DNA of 64,000 nucleotides from an uncultured Cryomorphaceae bacterium (GCA_913009655.1 CAJVWI010000005.1:1-64000); one strand, 5' to 3'. Numbered from the stretch's first letter, positions 1 to 8,421 are shown. Numbers and translations are program-made. The notes: a model not told the origin generated them from the sequence alone.

Positions 1-838
1 CTTTCTTTCCTGTAAACACATTATCCTCATTTGTAGACAAAGGGCTCTTAAAAGCTTTTAAATAGGGCTTTATATACTCTCCAACAGGGACTATTCTATT
101 GCGCTTGCCTTTGTTTTGATTTCCAGCCAATGAAATCTGACTAAAGTCCTCAGATATGTCTCTCCAAGTAAGAAGTCTAATCTCTCTATGGGGTCTTAGT
201 AAACATCCATATGATAGTAAACAGCAAAGATGCAAAGCTCTATTGTATCCTTGAACACTAGTAAGAGCAGCTTGAACATCACGATATGGTTTGTGAAGCT
301 TAGCCGGACATCTTCTATTCGAAGTAAATGATTTTATGCTTCCCTTGTAACCGTATAGACAAAGAGTTTTCTCAAGAGCTATATAATGCCTTCTAAAGTT
401 GTTTTTGGTAGCTAAACTCCAATGGCTGTTGTCCAGGATATCTGCAACTCTTTTTGCTGTTGGCACTGTGCCTTTGAGCTCTCTTTTTAAAATAGATACA
501 ATCCATTTGAGTTGTTTATTGTAATGCCCAGAGTATCCTAGACTTAGTTTTTGCTGAACAGCATCTTCAAGCATTGATCTTGACGGTTTGATTTCTTTTG
601 GTCTTTCCTCAGTCCAATAATCTGAGGGTGTCCATCCCTTATCAATAGCTATTTTATATTCAACAGCTAGATGTTCGAATCCAATTGCGCGTTCAGCAGG
701 AGGGAGGGTTTGTGGTTTTGAAACAGATGCGATGGGATTTCCATTATAAAAACGAAAACGACAGTTATTCCAAATAAGCGAAAGACAATATCTTTCTTCG
801 GATACTTTGACAACTTTAATAGATTGAAATGATAACAT
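1..838 (-). CDS. Tyrosine recombinase/phage-type integrase, C-terminus cut by window edge
   Basis: Reading leftward from an ATG at 836-838, the open frame continues without a stop to base 1 (279 residues visible), so the C-terminal part lies outside the window. Residues about 95-190 look like the helical SAM-like core-binding domain. The catalytic domain begins near residue 195 and contains LLRPHREIRLLTW, with R215 matching the first catalytic arginine of tyrosine recombinases; this R-P-H-x-E form is common in Bacteroidota integrases. The remaining catalytic residues (H-x-x-R and the tyrosine nucleophile) would lie beyond the edge. It sits 63 bp from the 5' side of a tRNA-Arg. Such enzymes move integrative elements or act as Xer-like recombinases; which applies here cannot be told from this part. 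Confidence 0.85.
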   Translation of the reverse strand, partial: MLSFQSIKVVKVSEERYCLSLIWNNCRFRFYNGNPIASVSKPQTLPPAERAIGFEHLAVEYKIAIDKGWTPSDYWTEERPKEIKPSRSMLEDAVQQKLSLGYSGHYNKQLKWIVSILKRELKGTVPTAKRVADILDNSHWSLATKNNFRRHYIALEKTLCLYGYKGSIKSFTSNRRCPAKLHKPYRDVQAALTSVQGYNRALHLCCLLSYGCLLRPHREIRLLTWRDISEDFSQISLAGNQNKGKRNRIVPVGEYIKPYLKAFKSPLSTNEDNVFTGKK

Positions 839-839
839 A

Positions 840-859
840 GCGACTCAATTTGCGACTCA
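840..859. repeat. Two direct copies of GCGACTCA
   Basis: GCGACTCA occurs at 840-847 and again at 852-859, a 12-bp period, immediately upstream of the recombinase start codon. Short direct repeats beside an integrase gene can be arm-type binding sites, but two copies are few and the function is inference. Confidence 0.45.
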
Positions 860-901
860 CTTTCACAATTTTACTCTGTTAAAATTTCCTAAACGCAGTA
901 T

Positions 902-975
902 GGCTCCGTAGCTCAGCTGAATAGAGCATCTGACTTCGGATCAGACGGTCATAGGTTTGAATCCTATCGGAGTCA
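902..975 (+). tRNA. tRNA-Arg (anticodon UCG)
   Basis: A complete cloverleaf: acceptor strands GGCTCCG and CGGAGTC pair (one G-T) followed by discriminator A. The anticodon stem TCTGA/TCAGA closes the loop CTTCGGA, giving anticodon TCG, which reads CGA. The T-loop contains GGTTTGAATCC. CCA is not encoded. It is followed by a Rho-independent terminator. Confidence 0.95.
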
Positions 976-980
976 CTGAA

Positions 981-1007
981 AGCCTCGTAGCAATACGGGG
1001 CTTTTTT
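981..1007 (+). terminator. Rho-independent terminator of tRNA-Arg
   Basis: AGCCTCGTA and TACGGGGCT pair around a 4-base loop (one G-T) and run into six T's. The hairpin starts 5 bp after the tRNA. Confidence 0.85.
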
Positions 1008-1056
1008 CTATACTGGAATTGGGTTTCAGCGTTTCAAATGTGATTTCAGTCTTTAA

Positions 1057-1170
1057 GGGGTTCTCACTGCGGATAAAGTAAATATCAATGTAGTCACATT
1101 GCCCAAAGGTATTTATACTTTTTCCTTAATGGATGATACGAAAACCGTCCTAAAATTCATTAATAAATAA
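1057..1170 (+). pseudogene. Remnant of a T9SS type A C-terminal sorting domain
   Basis: After an in-frame TAA at 1054-1056 the plus strand reads 37 codons to a TAA at 1168-1170 without a start. The translation contains VTLPKGIYTFSLMDD and ends FINK, the typical last strands of Por-secretion (type A) sorting domains (L-x-x-G-x-Y-x-x-x, then a short basic end). The front of the domain and the whole cargo protein are missing, so this is the tail of a lost secreted-protein gene lying 82 bp behind the tRNA-Arg. Family assignment rests on this motif only. Confidence 0.55.
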
Positions 1171-1266
1171 TCACTTCGTTCCTGTAAAAGACATAGTGAC
1201 AATCTCATCATTGTAGCATACTATATCGGTTTGAATGAGCTGAAGCTGATTCAAATTCTATTTATT

Positions 1267-1620
1267 CTAGGAATTTCTTGCTTTTCTTGCTGCCCTAAAA
1301 CTTCGAATAAAACTTACCATTGCCCAAACAGTCGAAGCCATCATTAATCCAACTCTCAAAGTTGCCATTAAATCTTCTCTTCCTAGAGATGCAATAAAAG
1401 GTTTTATAAGACCTATAAGAATAAGAAATGTAATTAAAACAGCTATGTGTGCTGCTATTTTATTTTCTTTTTTAACACCAGGGTTAATAACTACTAGAAT
1501 TATTCCTACAAAAACAGGAATCAGAGCGGTAAAGGCTTCTCCACCGGAGTCAATATAACCCCAAGAACCTAACCCAATTAACAATGCCGCATTTATTAAA
1601 CTTATAATATTTGGTCTCAC
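1267..1620 (-). CDS. Small multi-pass membrane protein of unknown function
   Basis: A 117-residue protein that starts with GTG at 1618-1620; no in-frame ATG precedes the first membrane helix. Four hydrophobic segments are visible, at about residues 5-20, 30-46, 57-76 and 86-104, and the C-terminus is basic (RSFRAARKARNS), so it should be an inner-membrane protein with a cytoplasmic tail. I do not recognise the family beyond small integral membrane proteins of Flavobacteriia. It is the last gene of the leftward series and is separated by 153 bp from the DUF6607 gene, so co-transcription is uncertain. Confidence 0.6.
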   Translation of the reverse strand: MRPNIISLINAALLIGLGSWGYIDSGGEAFTALIPVFVGIILVVINPGVKKENKIAAHIAVLITFLILIGLIKPFIASLGREDLMATLRVGLMMASTVWAMVSFIRSFRAARKARNS

Positions 1621-1773
1621 TTTTTTATTTTTTTATTAAATTAAAAATCCTCTTAAGTCAAATTCTAGTTATAAAAAACCTTAGAACTATGAACTCTGAA
1701 ATGCATTTCAAAGATACCATATCCTCTTCTCTCAACTATGATAAATGAAATCAGTTCCAATGTTATTTTTAGT

Positions 1774-2682
1774 TCATGACTTTACAAAATCATTTATGAT
1801 TTTTTTAACACTTTTGTTTTTATCCGACGAGTCTAAAAAAAACAGGTACATGAATAGTCTTTTGTCATCTACCGTGAGGTGTAATTCAAGGTCTTTGTTT
1901 CTATTGTAAACTTTATCCCAGTTTTTTCGAACCAGCTTCCAAAGATCTTTATTTTCTATCCACCAATCTTTTGCGGCTTTGCATCTTAAAGAATCTACTC
2001 TTTTATAATGATTAAACCCTTTTTCTTGCGCTAAGGTTAAATCTTTGATATCCTTTTGTCTTATTACTTTATCATTATCTTGGTCATGAATCCAGCCATT
2101 CGCGGTAATCTCGTGTCGGTTTGTTCGTACCATAACATTGTAGTCTTCCCTTATTGTCATTTCTCTTCTTGGGAGAGGGGCGTCAGTAGTGTTTTCCCAG
2201 AATTTCCTACCATCTATATATACCCACGTTGCTGATCCTTCATATCTCGGGCTGTCATCAACTTGATAAACTTTTTGAGTCCATTGTCCTTCTACATCTT
2301 TTTTAGATTTAATAGAGTAATCCCATTTATTATTCGCATCAAACATATAAAAAGATGTGTTCTCAAATAGCCAGTCTTGCCTCCAATGTTTCATGATATA
2401 TTGAGAGCCTGGATTACCTGCCACCAGCAGATGTTGTAGCACGATTTTATCTTCTTCATTTTTTACAAGTTGAACCCACTCTAAAGCTCCAACTTGTTTA
2501 ACAGGGGAACTACGATAATTTGAATCCGTTGAGTAATTAAATGTCTCAGAAAAATTGAAATCAACTTCAAAGCAGCCGCACATTTGTTTAATTGTCTCTT
2601 TGTCCATTTCTTTTTTTGTTTGTGCATTTGATGGATTTAAAACTATTGTGAGCAGTGCAAGGAATAATATTCTCTTCATCAT
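1774..2682 (-). CDS. DUF6607 family exported protein
   Basis: A 302-residue protein with a signal peptide (hydrophobic residues 5-16, cleavage after NAQ near residue 21). The mature N-terminus carries the CGCFEVDFNFSETF block that I associate with DUF6607, an exported Bacteroidota family of unknown function. The rest is polar and rich in Trp and Tyr, with many WxxD/WTQKVYQVDD-type segments, and no catalytic motif is visible. The start could be M1 or M2; the second methionine gives the usual MKR signal start. It reads in the same direction as hemJ, 113 bp downstream of it; whether it belongs to heme metabolism is unknown. Confidence 0.75.
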   Translation of the reverse strand: MMKRILFLALLTIVLNPSNAQTKKEMDKETIKQMCGCFEVDFNFSETFNYSTDSNYRSSPVKQVGALEWVQLVKNEEDKIVLQHLLVAGNPGSQYIMKHWRQDWLFENTSFYMFDANNKWDYSIKSKKDVEGQWTQKVYQVDDSPRYEGSATWVYIDGRKFWENTTDAPLPRREMTIREDYNVMVRTNRHEITANGWIHDQDNDKVIRQKDIKDLTLAQEKGFNHYKRVDSLRCKAAKDWWIENKDLWKLVRKNWDKVYNRNKDLELHLTVDDKRLFMYLFFLDSSDKNKSVKKIINDFVKS

Positions 2683-2795
2683 TAATATTTCTTAGATATA
2701 TATTTGACGCAAATATATTGCTATTTAGAACGAATAAAAATAAGAATTTCTATTTTTCACTTTATATAGGATAATGAATTCTCTGAAATAGCAAA

Positions 2796-3344
2796 TCACT
2801 TATTTGGCTTGTTGGATAATCTTATTTTTTTGTAGAGCCTAATGCTCAACATCAATAATAGAGAAATCAGAATTAAACCAACGACCCCCCAAATCCAATT
2901 TATCGCACTTTTTAAGGTCACTAAAAAGACAACTGAAAATAAGATAATTGTAGCCAATTCATTCCATATCCTTAGATAAAATGAGCTGTATGGGATCTTA
3001 TTATTTTGAAGTTGGTTATATATTTTATGGCACTTAAAATGATAGACATACAGAACAAAAACAAATGATAATTTCACTAACATCCATGGTTGCTCTAGGT
3101 AAGCTGGATTATACCATAACATTAAAAATCCAAATAAGCTTGTTAAAACAGCGGATGGCCAGGTTATTATAAACCACAACCGTTTTTCCATTAGCTTGTA
3201 TTGGGTCTGCAGTATCTTCTTTGCAACTGGTTCCATTTGATCGGCTTCCGAATGATAAATAAATAGTCTAACAATATAAAATAACCCTGCGAACCAGGTG
3301 ACTACGAAAATAATATGAAGGGCTTTTATGTATAAAAAATCCAT
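2796..3344 (-). CDS. hemJ: Protoporphyrinogen IX oxidase HemJ
   Basis: HemJ oxidises protoporphyrinogen IX to protoporphyrin IX in the inner membrane, the next-to-last step of heme synthesis. The 182-residue protein has the usual size. It shows the family signature KALHIIFVVTWFAGLFYIVRL near the N-terminus, with the conserved histidine H10, and WPSAVLTSLFG in the next helix, with four to five membrane helices in all. No hemG or hemY is present in the window, so this is the likely enzyme of the pathway. It follows hemH by 51 bp on the same strand, matching metabolic order (its product is the ferrochelatase substrate). Confidence 0.93.
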   Translation of the reverse strand: MDFLYIKALHIIFVVTWFAGLFYIVRLFIYHSEADQMEPVAKKILQTQYKLMEKRLWFIITWPSAVLTSLFGFLMLWYNPAYLEQPWMLVKLSFVFVLYVYHFKCHKIYNQLQNNKIPYSSFYLRIWNELATIILFSVVFLVTLKSAINWIWGVVGLILISLLLMLSIRLYKKIRLSNKPNK

Positions 3345-3395
3345 AATATTTATTTAAAAATTGACACTTTTTAGAGATTTAATTTCATTTTACTT

Positions 3396-4424
3396 TTAGT
3401 ATGCTTTAGGCTTTTTAAAATCAGCTATCCATCCTGCAATAACATCTACCCATTCATCATTGTCATTGATGCAGGGTATCGTGTGAAACTCTTTACCTCC
3501 AGATTCTAAAAACTCTTCTTTTCCTTCCATTGCGATTTCTTCTAAAGTTTCAAGGCAGTCTGAGACGAAAGCTGGTGTTACAATAGCAAGTTTTTCAATT
3601 CCATCCTTTTCAGCTTTTTCGACAATAGTTTTGGCAGTGTAGGGTTGTAGCCATGGATTTGCTCCCAAGCGAGATTGAAATGAAGTTGAGACTTTTTTCC
3701 TGTCTAAGTTTAGCTCAGAGATTACATTTTCCGTTGTAGAAAGACATTGATGGCGATAACAGAATTCATGTGCTTTGGATGGCGTGTTGCAACAACTTCC
3801 ATCTATTTTACAATGACTTTTTGTAACGTCTGATTTATATATATGTCGTTCGGGAATTCCATGGTATGAGAATAGTAGATGATCATAGTCTATATTTTTC
3901 AAATTCTCTTTGATGCTATTTGACAATGCTTTTACATATTCGGGTTTATTATAAAAAGCTGGAATATGAGTTATTTTCATTTCTGGGAAATAATTACGTC
4001 GCAGTTCCTCTGATAAAACCAATATGGTTTCAGTTGTAGCCATTGCAAACTGAGGATATAATGGAATGACAAGAACTTCCTTAACTCCTTTTTCATACAA
4101 TTCACTTAAACCAGTTTTCATGGAAGGGTTTCCGTAACGCATTGACAATGCAACTGGGATATCTGTTTTCTTTATTACTTTTTGGTAAAGTCGCTTGGAT
4201 AGAACAATTAATGGAGATCCTTCCTTCCACCAGATTTTTTTGTAGGCTGCAGCAGACTTTTTAGGGCGAGTATTTAGGATAATGCCTTTCACTAAGAATG
4301 TTCTTAGCCAAAGAGGAAGATCTATTACGCGCTCATCCATTAAAAATTCACCCAAGTATTTTTTTACATCTTTTGGATCGATGCTGTCGGGAGAACCCAG
4401 ATTAACTATTAAAACTCCTTTCAT
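3396..4424 (-). CDS. hemH: Ferrochelatase
   Basis: Inserts ferrous iron into protoporphyrin IX, the last step of protoheme synthesis. The 342-residue protein begins with the canonical GVLIVNLGSPDS. It has the catalytic histidine in FSYHGIPERH (H188) and the acidic active-site segment SDCLETLEEIAMEG (E292). Between residues 205 and 227 it carries five cysteines (C205, C211, C212, C222, C227) in an insertion common in Bacteroidota ferrochelatases, reminiscent of the Fe-S-ligating cysteines of some other ferrochelatases. The gene lies 41 bp downstream of the AraC-type regulator and probably shares its transcript. Confidence 0.96.
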   Translation of the reverse strand: MKGVLIVNLGSPDSIDPKDVKKYLGEFLMDERVIDLPLWLRTFLVKGIILNTRPKKSAAAYKKIWWKEGSPLIVLSKRLYQKVIKKTDIPVALSMRYGNPSMKTGLSELYEKGVKEVLVIPLYPQFAMATTETILVLSEELRRNYFPEMKITHIPAFYNKPEYVKALSNSIKENLKNIDYDHLLFSYHGIPERHIYKSDVTKSHCKIDGSCCNTPSKAHEFCYRHQCLSTTENVISELNLDRKKVSTSFQSRLGANPWLQPYTAKTIVEKAEKDGIEKLAIVTPAFVSDCLETLEEIAMEGKEEFLESGGKEFHTIPCINDNDEWVDVIAGWIADFKKPKAY

Positions 4425-4465
4425 TTATGAAATTGTTATTGTTAAATATTTCCACGTCATAATTG

Positions 4466-5356
4466 TTAGCTTTGAAGGGAAAGAACATATTGTTTTGGAG
4501 TAGTTCCAAATTTCTTTTTGAAAGCGGCTATAAAATGACTCGCCATACTATAACCTATTTTTAAGCCAACCTCATTAACATTAAACTGATTACTCTCGAG
4601 CATGATTCTGGCTTGTTCCATCTTATAATCGAATAAAAAACTATAAACTGTATCCCCATATATCTGCTTAAAGCCTTCTTTGAGTTTTTTTAGACTCAAA
4701 CCAATTTCATTAGCCAGTTCATTTAGGCTTGGTGGGTTTGAGATTCTAGAAATTATGATGTCTTTAGCTTTTCTTATTTTTAAGATGTCCCCTTCATCAA
4801 CAAGAAAGGGACAATACTCTCCATCTGAAATCTTATCTTTTTCAAAGTGTAAACTCAATAGTTCATAAATTTTCCCTTTGAGATACAAATCACGGGTAGG
4901 GCTGTCTGTTTTTGAGTTAAGTAATTGCTGCAGAACATTTAAGACCGACGGCTTTATCGTACTGTCATCATAAAACTTTCTATTACTATTCTCTTCCGAT
5001 AGAAAAGGAATATAGTTTGCCTCTTTAGAGAACAATGAATGCAGTTTTTTTATAGAAACAAGTATAGAAATTAAATCCCCTTGGCCAGGCATTTCCAGAC
5101 GAATTGGGAGATTTTCCATCGGGTTATAGAGTAAAACGGAATGTTTGTTTAAAACATTGAAGACATAATTCCCATTATTGAATATGAAACTTGCGTTACC
5201 CTTTAAGCAAAAATGTAATTGAATAAAGGAGCTTTCAACATTGCGCTCAAAAATAACTTTTTCATTGTCATCATTTTGAAAATGAAGTAGATGAAATCCA
5301 TTATCTAAGTTGGTTTCTTGGAAAGTACTTCCTGCGACATTTTTTGACATATTCAA
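4466..5356 (-). CDS. AraC-family transcriptional regulator of the heme block
   Basis: A 296-residue regulator. The C-terminal 100 residues are a double helix-turn-helix: first unit at about residues 208-235 (SLNELANEIGLSLKKLKEGF), second unit ending SHFIAAFKKKFGTTPKQY, the AraC signature. The N-terminal 180 residues are unlike the sugar-binding cupins I know and presumably sense a signal; no obvious metal motif is visible. It is transcribed divergently from hemA and lies directly upstream of hemH, so it is placed to control both halves of the heme block. The 10-base repeats at 5513-5543 are the probable target. Ligand unknown; a pathway intermediate, heme or iron is inference. Confidence 0.9.
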   Translation of the reverse strand: MNMSKNVAGSTFQETNLDNGFHLLHFQNDDNEKVIFERNVESSFIQLHFCLKGNASFIFNNGNYVFNVLNKHSVLLYNPMENLPIRLEMPGQGDLISILVSIKKLHSLFSKEANYIPFLSEENSNRKFYDDSTIKPSVLNVLQQLLNSKTDSPTRDLYLKGKIYELLSLHFEKDKISDGEYCPFLVDEGDILKIRKAKDIIISRISNPPSLNELANEIGLSLKKLKEGFKQIYGDTVYSFLFDYKMEQARIMLESNQFNVNEVGLKIGYSMASHFIAAFKKKFGTTPKQYVLSLQS

Positions 5357-5512
5357 ATTTTCTGTATCAAAGTTGTTTCTATAAATATCTTATTTAGAAT
5401 AGTTCTAGATAGAAAGAATTAAAACCCATGCCCCGCCTGAACTAATTAAGAATCACAATTTTTTTTCGTGTTAGTTTAAAATCAATTTAACTTCTTCAAA
5501 ATTATGAACAAA

Positions 5513-5543
5513 AAGCGACATTAAAAGTTCTTTAAGCGACATT
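5513..5543 (+). promoter_or_regulatory. Tandem AraC-type operator before hemA
   Basis: AAGCGACATT occurs at 5513-5522 and identically at 5534-5543. The spacing is exactly 21 bp, two helical turns, in direct orientation, which is the classical arrangement of AraC half-sites. The second copy ends 19 bp before a perfect -7 box, so it occupies the place of the -33 element. A divergent araC-family gene starts 157 bp away. Binding is inferred, not shown. Confidence 0.65.
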
Positions 5544-5570
5544 TATTTTGTTTTGGCGGTTATATTTTTG
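5540..5570 (+). promoter_or_regulatory. hemA operon promoter
   Basis: TATTTTTG at 5563-5570 fits the Bacteroidetes -7 consensus TAnnTTTG. The -33 position, 19 bp upstream at 5540-5543, reads CATT instead of TTTG and is part of the second operator half-site. This is what one expects of a promoter that needs an activator. The leader before the hemA ATG at 5595 would be about 20 nt. Confidence 0.6.
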
Positions 5571-5594
5571 TCATCGATAAATTAATAGAGCTAA

Positions 5595-6851
5595 ATGAGT
5601 CTGTCTAATAAGCACATGAATCTTTATTGTATTGGCACCAACTTTAAGAAAGCTGATGCTTCTATTCGTGGAAAGTTTTCACTTTCCAGATTGGCTCAGT
5701 CTGCACTGCTGAAAGAAGCTAAGCAACAGGGTATCCAAGGAATATTTGTTCTATCTACTTGTAATCGAACAGAAATAACAGGTTTTGCTGAGCGTTCTTC
5801 TGATATAATTGGATTGTTATGTAAGTATTCCAAGGGATCAATTGATGAATTTGTAAAAATATCTTGTGTCCTAAAGAATGAAGATGCAGTTCGTCATCTT
5901 TTTCGTTTAGGTAGCGGCTTGGAAAGTCAAATTTTAGGCGATTATGAAATTATAGGGCAGCTCCGTAACGCTTTCAAGCATGCGAAAATTGAAGGAACAA
6001 CTAACGCTTATTTCGAGCGTCTTGTAAATAGCGTTACTCAAGCGAGCAAGCAAGTAAAAAATGAGACTAAACTAAGTTCGGGGACGACATCTGTTTCCTA
6101 CGCTGCTGTTCAATTCTTAAAAGAGAATTATCCTGATTATAATTCGAAGAATATTCTACTATTCGGGCTAGGGAAAATTGGAAAACATACATGTCAAAAT
6201 ATAGCTGAACATACTAGCAACAAGAGAGTTTCTTTGATTAATCGTTCTGAAAATAAGTTAGATGATATCAGAAATAAGTACTCATTTATCAGAAAAGCTG
6301 ATTTTAAAAATTTAGTGAGCGAGGTACGGAATACGGATGTATTAATAGTTTCTACTGGTTCAGATTCACCAACGATTACTTCAGAGCATATTTCAAAAGA
6401 TAAAGAGCTCATAATTCTCGATTTATCAATGCCTGCAAATGTTTCCTCAGAAGTTACAGGCATGGATAATGTCACTTTGGCTAATGTAGATATCCTTTCA
6501 AGGATAACTGATGAAACTTTACTCTCTCGTCAGGGCGAAGTTTTCCGAGCAGAAAGGATATTGGATAAGCATGAGACAGAATTTCACGAATGGTCTAATT
6601 ATCGGCGATTAACCCCGGCTTTAAATGCTTTAAAGGAATCGCTTCATCTTATAAAGCAAGATGAAATAAATTTTCATAAGAAGAAAACAGAGAACTTTAA
6701 TGAAAGTCAAGCGGAAATAATTTCATCAAGATTGATCCAAAAAATAACTTCACAATTTGCAAAGCACTTGAAGGACGAAAACACTTCAGTCAGTCAGAGT
6801 ATAGAGGTGATTTCGAAAGTGTTTGGCATAGCTCATGAGCAGAATAATTAA
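5595..6851 (+). CDS. hemA: Glutamyl-tRNA reductase
   Basis: First committed enzyme of C5 tetrapyrrole synthesis: reduces glutamyl-tRNA(Glu) to glutamate-1-semialdehyde with NADPH. The 418-residue protein has the catalytic cysteine in LSTCNRTEI (C56), the SQILGDYEI segment, the Rossmann motif LLFGLGKIGKHTC near residue 195, and a C-terminal dimerisation helix region. The first ATG gives a seven-residue lead before M8; M8 (MNLYCIGTNFK) is an alternative start that matches the usual family N-terminus. It heads the rightward heme operon behind an apparent activator-dependent promoter and overlaps the next gene by 17 bp. Confidence 0.96.
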   Translation: MSLSNKHMNLYCIGTNFKKADASIRGKFSLSRLAQSALLKEAKQQGIQGIFVLSTCNRTEITGFAERSSDIIGLLCKYSKGSIDEFVKISCVLKNEDAVRHLFRLGSGLESQILGDYEIIGQLRNAFKHAKIEGTTNAYFERLVNSVTQASKQVKNETKLSSGTTSVSYAAVQFLKENYPDYNSKNILLFGLGKIGKHTCQNIAEHTSNKRVSLINRSENKLDDIRNKYSFIRKADFKNLVSEVRNTDVLIVSTGSDSPTITSEHISKDKELIILDLSMPANVSSEVTGMDNVTLANVDILSRITDETLLSRQGEVFRAERILDKHETEFHEWSNYRRLTPALNALKESLHLIKQDEINFHKKKTENFNESQAEIISSRLIQKITSQFAKHLKDENTSVSQSIEVISKVFGIAHEQNN

Positions 6852-8421
6852 CATTGGTACCCGTAAAAGTAAGTTAGCCTTATGGCAGGCAAATGAGGTT
6901 AAAAGCCAGCTGGAAAATTATGGTTTTCAATGTAAAATTGTACCCATATTATCTCAAGGTGATCTAAACCTAGATAGACCTCTCCATGAGTTGGGCATTA
7001 CCGGAATTTTCACGAAAACCTTAGATATAGCATTATTAAATAAGGATATAGATGTTGCGGTGCATTCATTGAAGGATGTTCCTACAAAGCTTCCTGATGG
7101 AATTATTCAATCTGCTGTATTGGAAAGATCTGGCTTCAGTGATGTCTTTGTTATTAATGAAAAAAAAGACTTTGACATTAATTCTAAAACAATCATTGCA
7201 ACTGGTAGTTTAAGAAGAAGGGCTCAATGGCTTAATAAATATCCTCAAAGTCGTGTGATTGATCTCAGAGGAAACGTGAATACAAGACTGAAGAAGATAC
7301 AAGAAGGTAATTGTAATGGAGGGGTATTTGCAGAAGCTGGATTGGAACGATTGGGCATTAAGCCGAATAAGTCAATAACTCTGTCATGGATGGTTCCGGC
7401 ACCGGGTCAGGGTGTAATTATGCTTGCAGCCAGGGAAGACGACGATTTTATTAATAAGGCCTGTAATGTTCTAAATCATTTTAAAACTCAAGTTAGTTCA
7501 AGTATCGAAAGGGATTTCTTGAGAAAATTAGAAGGTGGATGTACCGCCCCGATTGGAGCTTTAGCCCAAATCGATAATATTTCTGAAAATATCAAATTTC
7601 AAGGAATCCTTTTATCTCGTGATGGCATTAGTAAGCTTACCGTAGAGATGACATGTGAACTTAAAAAATATAAATCTTTAGGTGATAAATGTGCCACGAT
7701 AATCCTAAATAAAGGAGGTAAAGATTTGATTGAAAAAGATCAAAAGGCAGGATCAAAATATACATTTTACTCCACAAAAAAATTATCACTCAAACAAAAG
7801 AATGAGTTACCTGAAAATATTAGCTTTAAGGAAAACGACTTTATTAATATTAGTTTTCTAGATATCCAAGAAGGAATATTAAAAAAGAAAATAAAGAACG
7901 TTATAATAACCAGCAAAAATTCGGTAGAATCAATATTACGCTCCTCAAAATCTATAAATATAGATTTTGAAAATATATTTTGCGTTGGCTTAAAAACAAA
8001 AGATCTTATCGAAGAGAATATAGGTAAAGTGAATCTCTGGAGAGAAAACTCAAAAGAATTGGCATCCGAACTAGCTCGAATTATTCCTGGTCAGGCAGTA
8101 ACTTATTTTTGCAGTGATATGCGGTTAGATACACTGCCTGCATTGCTTAGAGAAAATAGCATAGCAATTGAAGAGATAAAATCATACTCAACTATATTTG
8201 CTCCATCTCCTTTAAATCAAAAATTCTCTGCTGTTTTGTTTTTTAGCCCTTCAGCTGTTAAAAGCTTTATGGAAGTCAATGAGGCTATAGGTTCAGCGCT
8301 CTGTATCGGAGAGGAAACTGCATCTGAGGCTAAAAATTACTTTAAAGATGTCCAGACAGCAGACTCTCCAAATACTTCAAGTCTTTTGGAATTAGTAAGC
8401 TTGAATTTTAGAAAAAATTAA
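6835..8421 (+). CDS. hemCD: Fused hydroxymethylbilane synthase / uroporphyrinogen-III synthase
   Basis: Two consecutive heme enzymes in one 528-residue chain. Residues 1-about 300 are HemC (porphobilinogen deaminase): catalytic D81 in VAVHSLKDVPT, the arginine-rich TGSLRRRAQWL, and the dipyrromethane-cofactor cysteine C236 in EGGCTAPIGA. Residues about 307-528 are HemD: ITSKNSVES, FFSPSAVKSF and CIGEETASEAK match the TS-x-N-x-V and I-G-x-x-T-A motifs of uroporphyrinogen-III synthases. No stop or frameshift lies between them. In most bacteria these are separate genes. A fusion could pass the unstable hydroxymethylbilane directly to the closing enzyme. Overlaps hemA by 17 bp. Confidence 0.92.
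   Translation: MSRIINIGTRKSKLALWQANEVKSQLENYGFQCKIVPILSQGDLNLDRPLHELGITGIFTKTLDIALLNKDIDVAVHSLKDVPTKLPDGIIQSAVLERSGFSDVFVINEKKDFDINSKTIIATGSLRRRAQWLNKYPQSRVIDLRGNVNTRLKKIQEGNCNGGVFAEAGLERLGIKPNKSITLSWMVPAPGQGVIMLAAREDDDFINKACNVLNHFKTQVSSSIERDFLRKLEGGCTAPIGALAQIDNISENIKFQGILLSRDGISKLTVEMTCELKKYKSLGDKCATIILNKGGKDLIEKDQKAGSKYTFYSTKKLSLKQKNELPENISFKENDFINISFLDIQEGILKKKIKNVIITSKNSVESILRSSKSINIDFENIFCVGLKTKDLIEENIGKVNLWRENSKELASELARIIPGQAVTYFCSDMRLDTLPALLRENSIAIEEIKSYSTIFAPSPLNQKFSAVLFFSPSAVKSFMEVNEAIGSALCIGEETASEAKNYFKDVQTADSPNTSSLLELVSLNFRKN

Noticed and set aside
1-838. Defence island near the recombinase
   Set aside because: No restriction, toxin, CRISPR or nuclease defence gene next to it within the window.
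1171-1254. Protein-like minus-strand fragment QLQLIQTDIVCYNDEIV ending in TGA
   Set aside because: Only about 28 codons between stops, no start codon and no family I can name; could be a gene remnant but cannot be supported.
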